From NCBI GenBank assembly GCA_036258175.1, contig DATAEE010000141.1, positions 62,001 to 126,000 of the forward strand: a stretch of 64,000 nucleotides of DNA, in the 5' to 3' direction. The stretch is from DATAEE01 sp036258175 (lineage in GTDB: Bacteria > Acidobacteriota > Vicinamibacteria > Vicinamibacterales > 2-12-FULL-66-21). How positions within the stretch are numbered: the first letter of the stretch is position 1; every line of letters begins with the position of its first letter. The notes beneath the pieces are model-generated. The model was not told the DNA's origin. It saw only the letters and a program-made list of their open reading frames with translations, and did no database searches. Of this stretch, positions 23,083-32,382 are shown in pieces. The position numbers were made by a program, and so were the translations under genes.

Positions 23083-24150
23083 CTATCGCAGCTTGAACTC
23101 CACGGCCACTTCGACTTCGACGTCCACGGGCGCGCCTCGTAGCCGCGCGGGCGCGAACCTCCACTGCCTGACGGCGGCGATGGCGCGCTGATCGAGCCCG
23201 GAATCGAGGCGCTCGATGATGCGGACGTCTCCAACGGATCCATCGCGGCGAACGACGATTTCGAGGACGACGTCTCCTTCGATGCCGCGCCGGCGGGCAT
23301 CCTCGGTATAGTCGGGCCGGACTTCGCGTAGCAGTTGCGGCGGCTCGACACCGCTGCCGGGACGATACGGACCGCCACCGGTGCCACCGCCGCTTCCAGG
23401 ACCGACGCCCGGACCGTCTCCTTCACCAATTCCCGTTCCGCGTCCGCTGCCGACACCGCCGTGCGTGCCGCTGCCGGCGCTCTCGTTCTTGGCGGTCGTC
23501 TCTTCGAGCACGCCGCGGCGATCCTGCTCATCCGCCGGGACAGACGCAATCGGCGCGACGACCGGTTCCGCCTTCGGAGGTGGTGGCGGCGGCGCGGGAC
23601 GCTCCACTGGACGTTCGGCGACGACGACCGGCGGGGGTGGCGGCCGCCGGGGTGGCATTGGACTCGAGATGCGCTTCGGTTTCGGCGCCTTGCGCTGTGC
23701 GCGCGGCGGTGGCGCGAGCTGCAGTTTGCCGCCGCCCCCTCCGCCGCCGCCCGGTCCCGGTTTGACGAGATAGACGACGCGGATAGGCTCGGACGATGCG
23801 GAGGGATTCTGTTTCACTTCCGAATCGTCAGCACCGAGCGAGGTGATAACGGCAATGACTGCGACCATCGCGGCGTGGAGCGTCGTCGAACATGCCAGCG
23901 ACGGGACGAAGCGTCGCGCCCGCGTGACAGGTGCGTTCACGATGCCGAGCGGCTCCGGGTGTTTCCGCTTCAGCCACCGCACGGCGCGTATCGCCTCGGC
24001 TTCGGTGACAAACGCCAGGCGGGGGCCAATCGCTCGAATCGCGCCAGCGTTGATCAGCGCGGAAACTTCTGCGGGTCGCACACCCGCCGCGACGGCGATC
24101 TCGCGGGCCGTGAACACCGCCGATGAATCGAAGCGACGGCCGGGAGTCAT
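23083..24150 (-). CDS. TonB-family protein with N-terminal helix-turn-helix domain
   Basis: About 355 residues. Residues 1-65 resemble a MerR/excisionase-type winged helix (FTAREIAVAAGVRPAEVSAL, then LAFVTEAEAIRAVRWLKRK). A single membrane helix follows at about 82-105. The next part is a Gly- and Pro-rich linker with many PPPP and KPKR segments, as in TonB. The TonB_C domain occupies about 265-355 (VRPDYTEDARRRGIEGDV, then AIAAVRQWRFAPARLRGAPV). The layout places a possible DNA-binding domain in the cytoplasm and a receptor-contacting domain in the periplasm. The start is uncertain: the ATG at 24150 is used, and an ATG at 24180 is also possible. It heads a minus-strand run with the FxLYD, VWA and ZIP genes. 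Confidence 0.75.
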   Translation of the reverse strand: MTPGRRFDSSAVFTAREIAVAAGVRPAEVSALINAGAIRAIGPRLAFVTEAEAIRAVRWLKRKHPEPLGIVNAPVTRARRFVPSLACSTTLHAAMVAVIAVITSLGADDSEVKQNPSASSEPIRVVYLVKPGPGGGGGGGGKLQLAPPPRAQRKAPKPKRISSPMPPRRPPPPPVVVAERPVERPAPPPPPPKAEPVVAPIASVPADEQDRRGVLEETTAKNESAGSGTHGGVGSGRGTGIGEGDGPGVGPGSGGGTGGGPYRPGSGVEPPQLLREVRPDYTEDARRRGIEGDVVLEIVVRRDGSVGDVRIIERLDSGLDQRAIAAVRQWRFAPARLRGAPVDVEVEVAVEFKLR

Positions 24151-24396
24151 TGTCCTGGCGTAGGTCTCACATCGCACCATAGGTCCCAGGGCGCTGGGAA
24201 GTCTTGATCGTCTGCTGAAGAACTGTGACGACAAACCTTCCCGGCGCGGCCTGCATGCGGTCTGGGCGGCTTCCGGGGCAAATCCCTTGCCGCCGCAACC
24301 CACAGAATCCCTTAACGTATTTTCGGCAGTTTTCGATGCGGGCTTCGCTACAGGGCTGTAGTGGGCGCTGGACACCTGTAGTCCCTAAGTGACAGA
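24151..24396. other. divergent intergenic region, 246 bases
   Basis: The region lies between the TonB-fusion gene (minus) and the SDR gene (plus). It contains TTTTCGGCAG and CTACAGGGCTGTAG (a short perfect palindrome of CTACAG/CTGTAG around GG at about 24350-24363), which could be an operator. No paired promoter boxes are convincing. Confidence 0.35.
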
Positions 24397-25161
24397 GTGG
24401 CCGGCACTATGCGGGCAATCGTGACGGGGGCGACGAGCGGAATCGGGCAGGCGGTGGCGCGTCGCTTTGCGCGGGATCGCGCGTCGCTGACGCTTGTCGG
24501 ACGGGATACTGCCGCGCTCGACGCCATAACGGCCGAGTTGGCCGACAACGAGTGCAAGGCACGCGCGATCGTCACGGACGTTACGGCGCCCGACGCACCC
24601 TCACGCATCGTTGGTGGCGCGCTTGAAGCATTCGGCGGTCTCGACGCGCTCGTCAACGCGGCCGGCGTGTTCGCGGGCGGCACGATGCAGGCGACCGACG
24701 ATGCCGGGTGGGACAACATGCTGGATGTGAATCTGTCTGCGCCTTTCCGACTGATGCGCGAGGCGGCGCCGCACCTCGCCGCGTCGCGTGGCGCGATCGT
24801 GAACATCTCCAGCGTCGCCGGGCTGCGCTCCTTCCCGGGGATCGTGGCGTATTGCGTCAGCAAGGCGGCGCTCGATCAGCTCACGCGCTGCGCCGCGCTC
24901 GAGCTCGCGCCGCAGCAGGTGCGGGTCAACGCCGTCAACCCGGGCGTCGTTGTTACCAATCTCCACCGCCGATCTGGCATGAGCGAGGACGACTATGCCG
25001 CGTTCCTTGAGCGCGCGAAAGAGACGCACCCGCTCGGGCGCGCCGGATCGTCCGAGGAGATCGCTGAGCTGATCTACTTTTTGTGTTCTGAGAAGTCGGG
25101 GTGGATCACCGGTGAGACGATCTCAATCGACGGCGGACGTCACCTGACCTGTTTGCGGTAG
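24397..25161 (+). CDS. short-chain dehydrogenase/reductase
   Basis: The 254-residue product is a classical SDR using NAD(P)H: cofactor site TGATSGIG (about 10-17), NAAG (about 88-91), catalytic Ser in NISSVAG, and YCVSKAA with the Tyr-x3-Lys pair. The closing GETISIDGGRHL is typical of FabG-like members. Substrate is unknown. The start may be GTG 24397 or ATG 24409; the ATG would begin directly at the first beta strand. The gene converges on the methyltransferase gene. Confidence 0.88.
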   Translation: MAGTMRAIVTGATSGIGQAVARRFARDRASLTLVGRDTAALDAITAELADNECKARAIVTDVTAPDAPSRIVGGALEAFGGLDALVNAAGVFAGGTMQATDDAGWDNMLDVNLSAPFRLMREAAPHLAASRGAIVNISSVAGLRSFPGIVAYCVSKAALDQLTRCAALELAPQQVRVNAVNPGVVVTNLHRRSGMSEDDYAAFLERAKETHPLGRAGSSEEIAELIYFLCSEKSGWITGETISIDGGRHLTCLR

Positions 25162-25171
25162 CCGACCATCA

Positions 25172-25723
25172 TCATCCGCGCACACCCTCGACGAACCGCT
25201 GGCCATCCCGTTCGGCAACGATACGCACGGCCTTGAAGCCCGCGCTTCGCAGCCACTCTTGGGCGGAGTACTGCGGATCGCTTCGTGGGCCGATGAGCGC
25301 AGCCAGGCCGCTTCGCGCCGCCGCTTCGACGATGATGGCGCGGCCGCCTGCACGCAAAACCTTCGAGACTTCGGCAAGCAGGGCCGTGCGAGCCTCCGGC
25401 GTCAAAGGGCGCAGCGCGTCGAGCAGGACGACGACGTCGAACGAACCGGTCGCGAACGGCAGCGGTGCGAGTGGCGCGGAAGAAATCTCGACGAGCACGC
25501 CTTCGCGCTCCGCCGCACGCGTAGCGCGCGCGACGGCCTCGTCCGACGAATCGATTGCGACGGCGCGCCCGGTAAGGCCGGTCTTCGCTGCGAGCGCCGC
25601 GAAGAGTCCGCCGTCACCGCATCCAATCTGCAGCAGTCGATCGCCGAGCTTCACGCCGATCATCGAGACGGCGAGATGATGCGGTCCCGGTCCCTGACGA
25701 AAAATCTTCATCAATACCTGCAT
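25172..25723 (-). CDS. class I SAM-dependent methyltransferase
   Basis: The 183-residue product has the Rossmann methyltransferase pattern: motif I LLQIGCGDGG (about 34-43), the acidic end of strand 2 in VAIDSSDEA, and motif IV FDVVVLLDAL. GGRAIIVEAA serves as the post-motif strand. It is short, without an accessory domain, so the substrate cannot be told. The ATG at 25723 overlaps nothing; a second ATG at 25711 follows an AGGT. Longer frames would run into the divergent inositol-phosphate synthase gene, whose start is only 16 bases away. Confidence 0.8.
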   Translation of the reverse strand: MQVLMKIFRQGPGPHHLAVSMIGVKLGDRLLQIGCGDGGLFAALAAKTGLTGRAVAIDSSDEAVARATRAAEREGVLVEISSAPLAPLPFATGSFDVVVLLDALRPLTPEARTALLAEVSKVLRAGGRAIIVEAAARSGLAALIGPRSDPQYSAQEWLRSAGFKAVRIVAERDGQRFVEGVRG

Positions 25724-25739
25724 GATATAGTTTCGGGCC

Positions 25740-27053
25740 GTGACGGAACCACTCGACATTCGGCCGGCTGACGGCCGTCTTGGTGTGCTGCTCGCGGGAC
25801 TCGGCGCGGTCAGCACGACATTCATCGCCGGCGTCCTCGCCGTGCGAAAAGGAATTGCGAAACCAATTGGCGCGCTGACGCAGATGGGCACGGTGCGCCT
25901 CGGCAAGCGCACCGACGGACGTTCGCCGGCGATCGATGAGCTCGTCCCGCTGACGCCGCTCGATAATCTGGTGTTCGGCGGCTGGGACATCTTCGAGGAC
26001 GATTGCTATGACGCGGCGCGCACGGCCGGCGTCATCGAGCGATCGCTCCTGGATCAGGTGAAGCCGGAGCTCGAAGCGATCAAGCCATGGCCCGCCGTGT
26101 TCGATCGCCGTTACGTCAAGCGTCTTGATGGTCCGAACGTCAAAGGATCGCGGAACAAGCGGGATCTGGCCGAGGCGCTCATCGACGATATCCGACGGTT
26201 CAAAGAGACGCACAAACTCGATCGACTCGTATTGATCTGGTGCGGCTCAACCGAAGTGTTCCTGCGGGAAACCGACGTGCACCGCAGCGTCGCGGCTTTC
26301 GAGAAAGGCCTTGCGGCGAACGACGACGCGATTCCCTCGAGCATGATCTACGCGTACGCCGCGATCAAAGAAGGCATACCGTACGCGAACGCGGCGCCGA
26401 ACTTGAGCGCCGACGTGCCCGCGCTCATCGATCTCGCCTCGAGGACGGGCGCGCCAATCGCCGGCAAGGATCTCAAGACCGGGCAGACGCTCATCAAGAC
26501 GATCATCGCGCCCGGTCTGAAGGCGCGCCTCCTCGGCGTCAGCGGCTGGTACTCGACGAACATCCTCGGCAACCGGGACGGCGAAGTGCTGGACGATCCG
26601 GAATCGTTCAAGACGAAGGAGGAGAGCAAGAAGTCCGTTCTCGACTACATTCTCCAGCCGAATCTGTATCCCGAGTTGTACGAGCACCTGTGCCACGTCG
26701 TCCGCATCAACTACTACCCGCCGCGCGGCGACAACAAAGAGGGTTGGGACAATATCGACATGTTCGGATGGCTCGGCTATCCAATGCAGCTCAAGATCAA
26801 TTTTCTGTGCCGCGACAGCATTCTCGCGGCGCCGATCGTGCTGGATCTCGTGCTGTTTCTGGATCTCGCAAAACGCGCTGGCATGTCGGGCATTCAGGAA
26901 TGGCTGTCGTTCTACTTCAAGAGCCCGATGCACGCGCCCGAGCTGTACCCGGAGCACGACCTGTTCATTCAGCTGATGAAGCTGAAGAACACGCTGCGCT
27001 ACATGCGAGGCGAGGACCTCATTACCCACTTGGGGCGGGAGTACTACGATTAG
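25740..27053 (+). CDS. ino1: myo-inositol-1-phosphate synthase
   Basis: The enzyme isomerises glucose 6-phosphate to myo-inositol 1-phosphate using NAD. The 437 residues fit the family: GVLLAGLGAVSTTFIAGV cofactor fold near the start, LIWCGSTEVF, PYANAAPNLSADVPAL, and the conserved core GKDLKTGQTLIKT. SGWYSTNILGNRDG and VLDLVLFLDLAKRAG follow. The product would feed inositol lipids or other inositol compounds, as in Bacteroidota and actinobacteria. The GTG start is 8 bases after a TATAGT hexamer, so the transcript may be leaderless. Confidence 0.93.
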   Translation: MTEPLDIRPADGRLGVLLAGLGAVSTTFIAGVLAVRKGIAKPIGALTQMGTVRLGKRTDGRSPAIDELVPLTPLDNLVFGGWDIFEDDCYDAARTAGVIERSLLDQVKPELEAIKPWPAVFDRRYVKRLDGPNVKGSRNKRDLAEALIDDIRRFKETHKLDRLVLIWCGSTEVFLRETDVHRSVAAFEKGLAANDDAIPSSMIYAYAAIKEGIPYANAAPNLSADVPALIDLASRTGAPIAGKDLKTGQTLIKTIIAPGLKARLLGVSGWYSTNILGNRDGEVLDDPESFKTKEESKKSVLDYILQPNLYPELYEHLCHVVRINYYPPRGDNKEGWDNIDMFGWLGYPMQLKINFLCRDSILAAPIVLDLVLFLDLAKRAGMSGIQEWLSFYFKSPMHAPELYPEHDLFIQLMKLKNTLRYMRGEDLITHLGREYYD

Positions 27054-27084
27054 TATGTAGGCCCGGCCCGCGTGAGGACAACGA

Positions 27085-27603
27085 ATGACACCACCAAAGC
27101 TCCAGCCGGCGCTTTATGGCGGCGCGTTCATCGGCGTGCTGTCGGCCCTGCCGTTCGTCAATTTCGGCAACGCCTGCTGCTGCATGTGGGTCATTATCGG
27201 CGGGGTGATCGCCGCTTATGTGATGCAGCAGAATTATCCGCTGCCGATCACGGTCGCGGACGGCGCGCTCGTCGGCCTGCTCGCTGGTGTCTTCGGCGGC
27301 ATTATCAGCGCGGTGCTCTCAGTCCCGATCGAGCTCATGTTTGGCGACGTGCAGAGGGAGATGTTCAAGCGCATGGTCGAGGGCTTCGGGAATCTGCCGC
27401 CTGAAGCGCAGGACATGTTCGAACAGATGGAGAGTCGCGGCGCCGCGGAGATGGCGCTCGGTTCTATCTTCGGTCTGATGGTTGGCGTCGTCGCCGGCGC
27501 GATCTTCGGCTTGCTCGGTGGTGTCCTTGGTGCGGCGCTCTTCCGGAAGGATCAGCCGCCGGTGCAGCCCGATGCGCCGTTGGTGCCGACCACGCCGCTA
27601 TAA
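27085..27603 (+). CDS. small multi-pass membrane protein, unknown function
   Basis: The 172-residue product has two hydrophobic blocks, each probably two helices: about 10-48, containing NACCCMWVIIGG, and about 60-85. A Gly-rich pair follows at about 130-155 (GLMVGVVAGAIFGLLGGVLGAALF) with glycine-zipper spacing. An amphipathic Met/Glu-rich stretch (about 92-118) lies between. No family is recognised with certainty. GAGG precedes the ATG by seven bases. It ends 5 bases before acs, so it may be co-transcribed with it. Confidence 0.65.
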   Translation: MTPPKLQPALYGGAFIGVLSALPFVNFGNACCCMWVIIGGVIAAYVMQQNYPLPITVADGALVGLLAGVFGGIISAVLSVPIELMFGDVQREMFKRMVEGFGNLPPEAQDMFEQMESRGAAEMALGSIFGLMVGVVAGAIFGLLGGVLGAALFRKDQPPVQPDAPLVPTTPL

Positions 27604-27608
27604 GCAGG

Positions 27609-29567
<1,959 letters not shown>

Positions 29568-29570
29568 GCT

Positions 29571-29683
29571 CATTGTGGATTGCTGATGGCCGAATGCTGA
29601 ATGGCGGTGTCTAATCACCGGAACATCCGTTTAGCTGGAGCCGTCCAGATCATTCAGCACTCAGCAATCCATAATCAGCATTG
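29571..29683. repeat. hairpin repeat with arms of GATTGCTGA / TCAGCAATC words
   Basis: The left arm (29571-29603) and right arm (29651-29683) pair imperfectly over about 30 bases (TGGATTGCTGA and GCTGAATG words), enclosing a 47-base loop. The right arm runs into the GGGGAG that serves as Shine-Dalgarno site of the ABC ATPase. A half copy lies at 15366-15398. Confidence 0.75.
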
Positions 29684-29695
29684 GGGAGTAATAGC

Positions 29696-30448
29696 GTGGC
29701 TCTGATTGAGACCCAGGACCTCTGGAAAACCTACGTGATGGGCTCCGAGGAGATTCATGCCCTTCGCGGCGTGTCCATCCAGATCGATCGCGGCGAGTAC
29801 GTGGCGATCATGGGCCCATCCGGATCCGGGAAATCCACGCTGATGAACCTGGTCGGCTGCCTGGACACGCCGTCCAAAGGCAGCTACCTGCTGAACGGCA
29901 AGCAGGTCAGCGAGATGAACGACGACGAGCTGGCGCGGATCCGGAACGAGGAGATCGGGTTCGTCTTCCAGACATTCAACCTGCTGCCGCGCGCGACCGC
30001 CCTCCACAACGTGGAGCTGCCGCTCATCTATGCCGGCATGCCATCGAAGGATCGGCAGCAGCGCGCGCTCGAAGCCCTGGGGAAGGTCGAGTTGAGCGAC
30101 CGCAAGACACACCGTCCGAACGAGCTGTCGGGCGGCCAGCGGCAGCGCGTCGCGATCGCGCGCGCGCTGGTCAACAATCCTTCGATCCTGCTTGCTGACG
30201 AGCCGACCGGGAACCTCGACTCGAAGACGGGCGAAGAGATCATGGGCCTGTTCGAACGGCTTCATCGCGGCGGCAACACGATTGTCCTCGTCACCCACGA
30301 ACCGGACATCGCCGCGCACGCTCACCGGGCCATTCATATCCGCGACGGAAACGTCGAGAAGGATGTCAGGGCTTCCGGGGTTCCAAGGGTTCCAGCAGTT
30401 CCAGGGGTTCCAGAGGTTCGTGGTTCTACGTCCACAGCGAACCCATGA
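29696..30448 (+). CDS. MacB/LolD-type ABC transporter ATPase with repeat-derived tail
   Basis: The 250-residue ATPase has Walker A GPSGSGKST (about 39-47), Q-loop FVFQTFNLLP, signature LSGGQRQRVAIARAL, Walker B LLADEPTGNLD and the His switch VTHEPD. These match the MacB/LolD/FtsE group that works with FtsX-like permeases in lipoprotein sorting or efflux. No permease lies next to it. The GTG at 29696 has GGGGAG seven bases upstream, so TTG 29681 is rejected. The last about 22 residues (GVPRVPAVPGVPEVRG...) are encoded by the GGTTCCA repeat and are not part of the fold. Confidence 0.88.
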   Translation: MALIETQDLWKTYVMGSEEIHALRGVSIQIDRGEYVAIMGPSGSGKSTLMNLVGCLDTPSKGSYLLNGKQVSEMNDDELARIRNEEIGFVFQTFNLLPRATALHNVELPLIYAGMPSKDRQQRALEALGKVELSDRKTHRPNELSGGQRQRVAIARALVNNPSILLADEPTGNLDSKTGEEIMGLFERLHRGGNTIVLVTHEPDIAAHAHRAIHIRDGNVEKDVRASGVPRVPAVPGVPEVRGSTSTANP

Positions 30449-30493
30449 ACCTTGAACCCGTGGAACCCATGGAACCTTTGGAACGTTGGAACC
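30368..30493. repeat. hairpin repeat built from GGTTCCA words
   Basis: The left arm (about 30375-30423) has GGTTCC-type words, and the right arm (about 30440-30493) has GGAACC-type words; they can pair imperfectly. The left arm lies within the 3' end of the ABC ATPase gene and supplies its last codons. The right arm fills the gap to the OppF-like gene. Confidence 0.75.
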
Positions 30494-30505
30494 GGATGAA
30501 TGGTG

Positions 30506-31390
30506 TTAGATCGCCGCGAAGTGACCGCCTGAGATTTCCTTCAAAGGCGCGTGGCGGTTGAAGGCCGACGGATCGAGATCGATCCGCCGCCGCACGGCCG
30601 CCGGATCGAGAGACGGAATCGCCGAGAGAAGCGCGCGCGTGTAAGGATGCGCGGGCGCGGCGAAGAGCCGGTCGGTCGGTCCGGTCTCGACAATCTTTCC
30701 CACATACATCACCGCCACGCGGTCGCAGATGTGCCGCACGAGTCGCAGATCGTGAGCGATGAAGAGGTACGTGAGCTTCAGCCTCTGTTGCAGTTCCATG
30801 AGCAGGTTAACCACCTGCGCCTGCACCGAAACGTCGAGCGCCGACACGGGCTCATCCGCGATGATGAGTGAGGGGTTGAGGGCCAGGGCACGCGCGAGGC
30901 CGATGCGCTGACGCTGACCGCCGCTGAATTCGTGCGGATAGCGTGAGAGGTGCGACGGATCGAGCCCGACGAGCGAGAAGAGCTCACGCACGCGTGCCTG
31001 ACGCTCCGCTTTTTTTCCCATCTTGTGGATGACGAGTGGCTCCTCAACGATCGTTCCGGCGCGCATCCGCGGGTTGAGCGAAGAGTACGGATCCTGAAAA
31101 ACGATCTGCATATCCCGGCGCGCGCGCCGCAGGCGGGCGCGTGGGAACGTGAGGACGTTCTCGCCGCGGAACAACACCTCGCCCGACGTCGGCTCGATGA
31201 GTCGGAGGATGCACCGCCCGGTCGTGGTCTTCCCGCTGCCGGACTCGCCAACCAGGCCGAACGTCTCTCCTTCCGCTATCGAAAAGCTGACATCGTCGAC
31301 CGCGGTCACGGCGGTCTTCTTCGCGAGCAAGCCGTGCCCCCGCGTGAACTGCTTCGTGAGGTGGCGGACTTCAAGCAGCGGCTTCGACAT
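30506..31390 (-). CDS. peptide/nickel-type ABC transporter ATPase (OppF/DppF-like)
   Basis: The 294-residue ATPase has GESGSGKTTTGR (Walker A), VFQDPYSSLNPRM (Q-loop), EFSGGQRQRIGLARAL (signature), LIIADEPVSALDVSVQ (Walker B) and the His switch IAHDL. Together with the OppD-like partner it would drive import of peptides or similar solutes. The C-terminus keeps HPYTRALLSAIP but not the Cys-containing end seen in many OppF proteins. The ATG at 31390 lies two bases after the stop of the upstream partner. No permease or solute-binding gene is present in the window. Confidence 0.88.
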   Translation of the reverse strand: MSKPLLEVRHLTKQFTRGHGLLAKKTAVTAVDDVSFSIAEGETFGLVGESGSGKTTTGRCILRLIEPTSGEVLFRGENVLTFPRARLRRARRDMQIVFQDPYSSLNPRMRAGTIVEEPLVIHKMGKKAERQARVRELFSLVGLDPSHLSRYPHEFSGGQRQRIGLARALALNPSLIIADEPVSALDVSVQAQVVNLLMELQQRLKLTYLFIAHDLRLVRHICDRVAVMYVGKIVETGPTDRLFAAPAHPYTRALLSAIPSLDPAAVRRRIDLDPSAFNRHAPLKEISGGHFAAI

Positions 31391-31392
31391 GT

Positions 31393-32382
31393 CTACTGGC
31401 GCGGCGATCCGCCGTCGTAGAGGAAGCACCGCACCGCGCGGCCGCGCCCGAGATCGGTGACGCCCGGCACCAGCGTATCGCAGTGATCGAGACGGGCCGC
31501 GCAGCGCGGCGCGAACGCGCAGCCGGGAGGCACGTGGCCGAGCACTGGGACCGTGCCGTGGATCGCTTTGAGGCGCTCGCCGGGCGTGCCGCCCGGAATC
31601 GACGTCAACAGTGCCTGCGTGTAGGGATGTTTGGGGTCGACGAACAGCTCGGCAGCCGTCGCTTCCTCGACGATTCGTCCCGCGTACATAACCGCCACGC
31701 GGTCCGCGGTTTCGGCGACCACACCGAGATCGTGAGTGATGAGCAGCAAGGAGAGCTTGAACTCGCGCTTCATGTCGCGCAGCAGTTCGAGAATCTGCGC
31801 CTGTATGGTGACGTCGAGGGCGGTCGTGGGTTCGTCCGCGATGAGCAACGCCGGGCGGCAGGCAAGGGCCATCGCGATGAGCGCCCGCTGTCTCAATCCG
31901 CCCGAAAGCTGGTGCGGATACTCGTCGATGCGGCGAGCAGGTTCTGGAACACGCACGGCTCCGAGCAGTTCGACGGCGCGGTCCCGCGCGTCGCGCTTCT
32001 TCGCCTGGCCGTGCACGACGAGCGTTTCAGCTATCTGGTCGCCGATCGTGAAGACTGGGTTCAGCGCCGTCATGGGCTCCTGAAAGACGAGCCCGATTTG
32101 CGCCCCTCGGACTTCACGCATCGCGCGGTCGTCCAGAGTCAATAAGTCTTGTCCTTTGAATACGATACGTCCTGTTGCGATCCGGCCAGGCGGCTGGATC
32201 AGGCGGAGGATCGAGGACGCGGTCACCGACTTGCCACTGCCGGATTCGCCGACGAGGCACAGCGTCTCGCCCTCATGCACCTCGAAGCTGACATCGTCAA
32301 CGGCGCGCGCAGTGGCGGTAGGGAGATCGAAAACCGTTGTGAGGTGCTCGACTTTGAGAAGGTAGTCACGGCTGGGACTCAC
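31393..32382 (-). CDS. peptide/nickel-type ABC transporter ATPase (OppD/DppD-like)
   Basis: The 329-residue ATPase has GESGSGKSVTA, VFQEPMTALNPVF, signature LSGGLRQRALIAMAL, Walker B LLIADEPTTALDVTIQ and His switch ITHDL. The C-terminal oligopeptide-transporter extension is present, with HPYTQALLTSIPGG and the Cys-rich PPGCAFAPRC...HC. The start is a GTG whose last bases overlap the TGA of the mutase gene (GTGA), so translation of all three genes is probably coupled. Confidence 0.9.
   Translation of the reverse strand: MSPSRDYLLKVEHLTTVFDLPTATARAVDDVSFEVHEGETLCLVGESGSGKSVTASSILRLIQPPGRIATGRIVFKGQDLLTLDDRAMREVRGAQIGLVFQEPMTALNPVFTIGDQIAETLVVHGQAKKRDARDRAVELLGAVRVPEPARRIDEYPHQLSGGLRQRALIAMALACRPALLIADEPTTALDVTIQAQILELLRDMKREFKLSLLLITHDLGVVAETADRVAVMYAGRIVEEATAAELFVDPKHPYTQALLTSIPGGTPGERLKAIHGTVPVLGHVPPGCAFAPRCAARLDHCDTLVPGVTDLGRGRAVRCFLYDGGSPRQ

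Noticed and set aside
23076..23549. Long N-terminal extension of the FxLYD protein
   Set aside because: The extension is Ser/Pro/Arg low-complexity and lies antiparallel in frame shadow of the TonB C-terminal domain, which is clearly the coding frame there.
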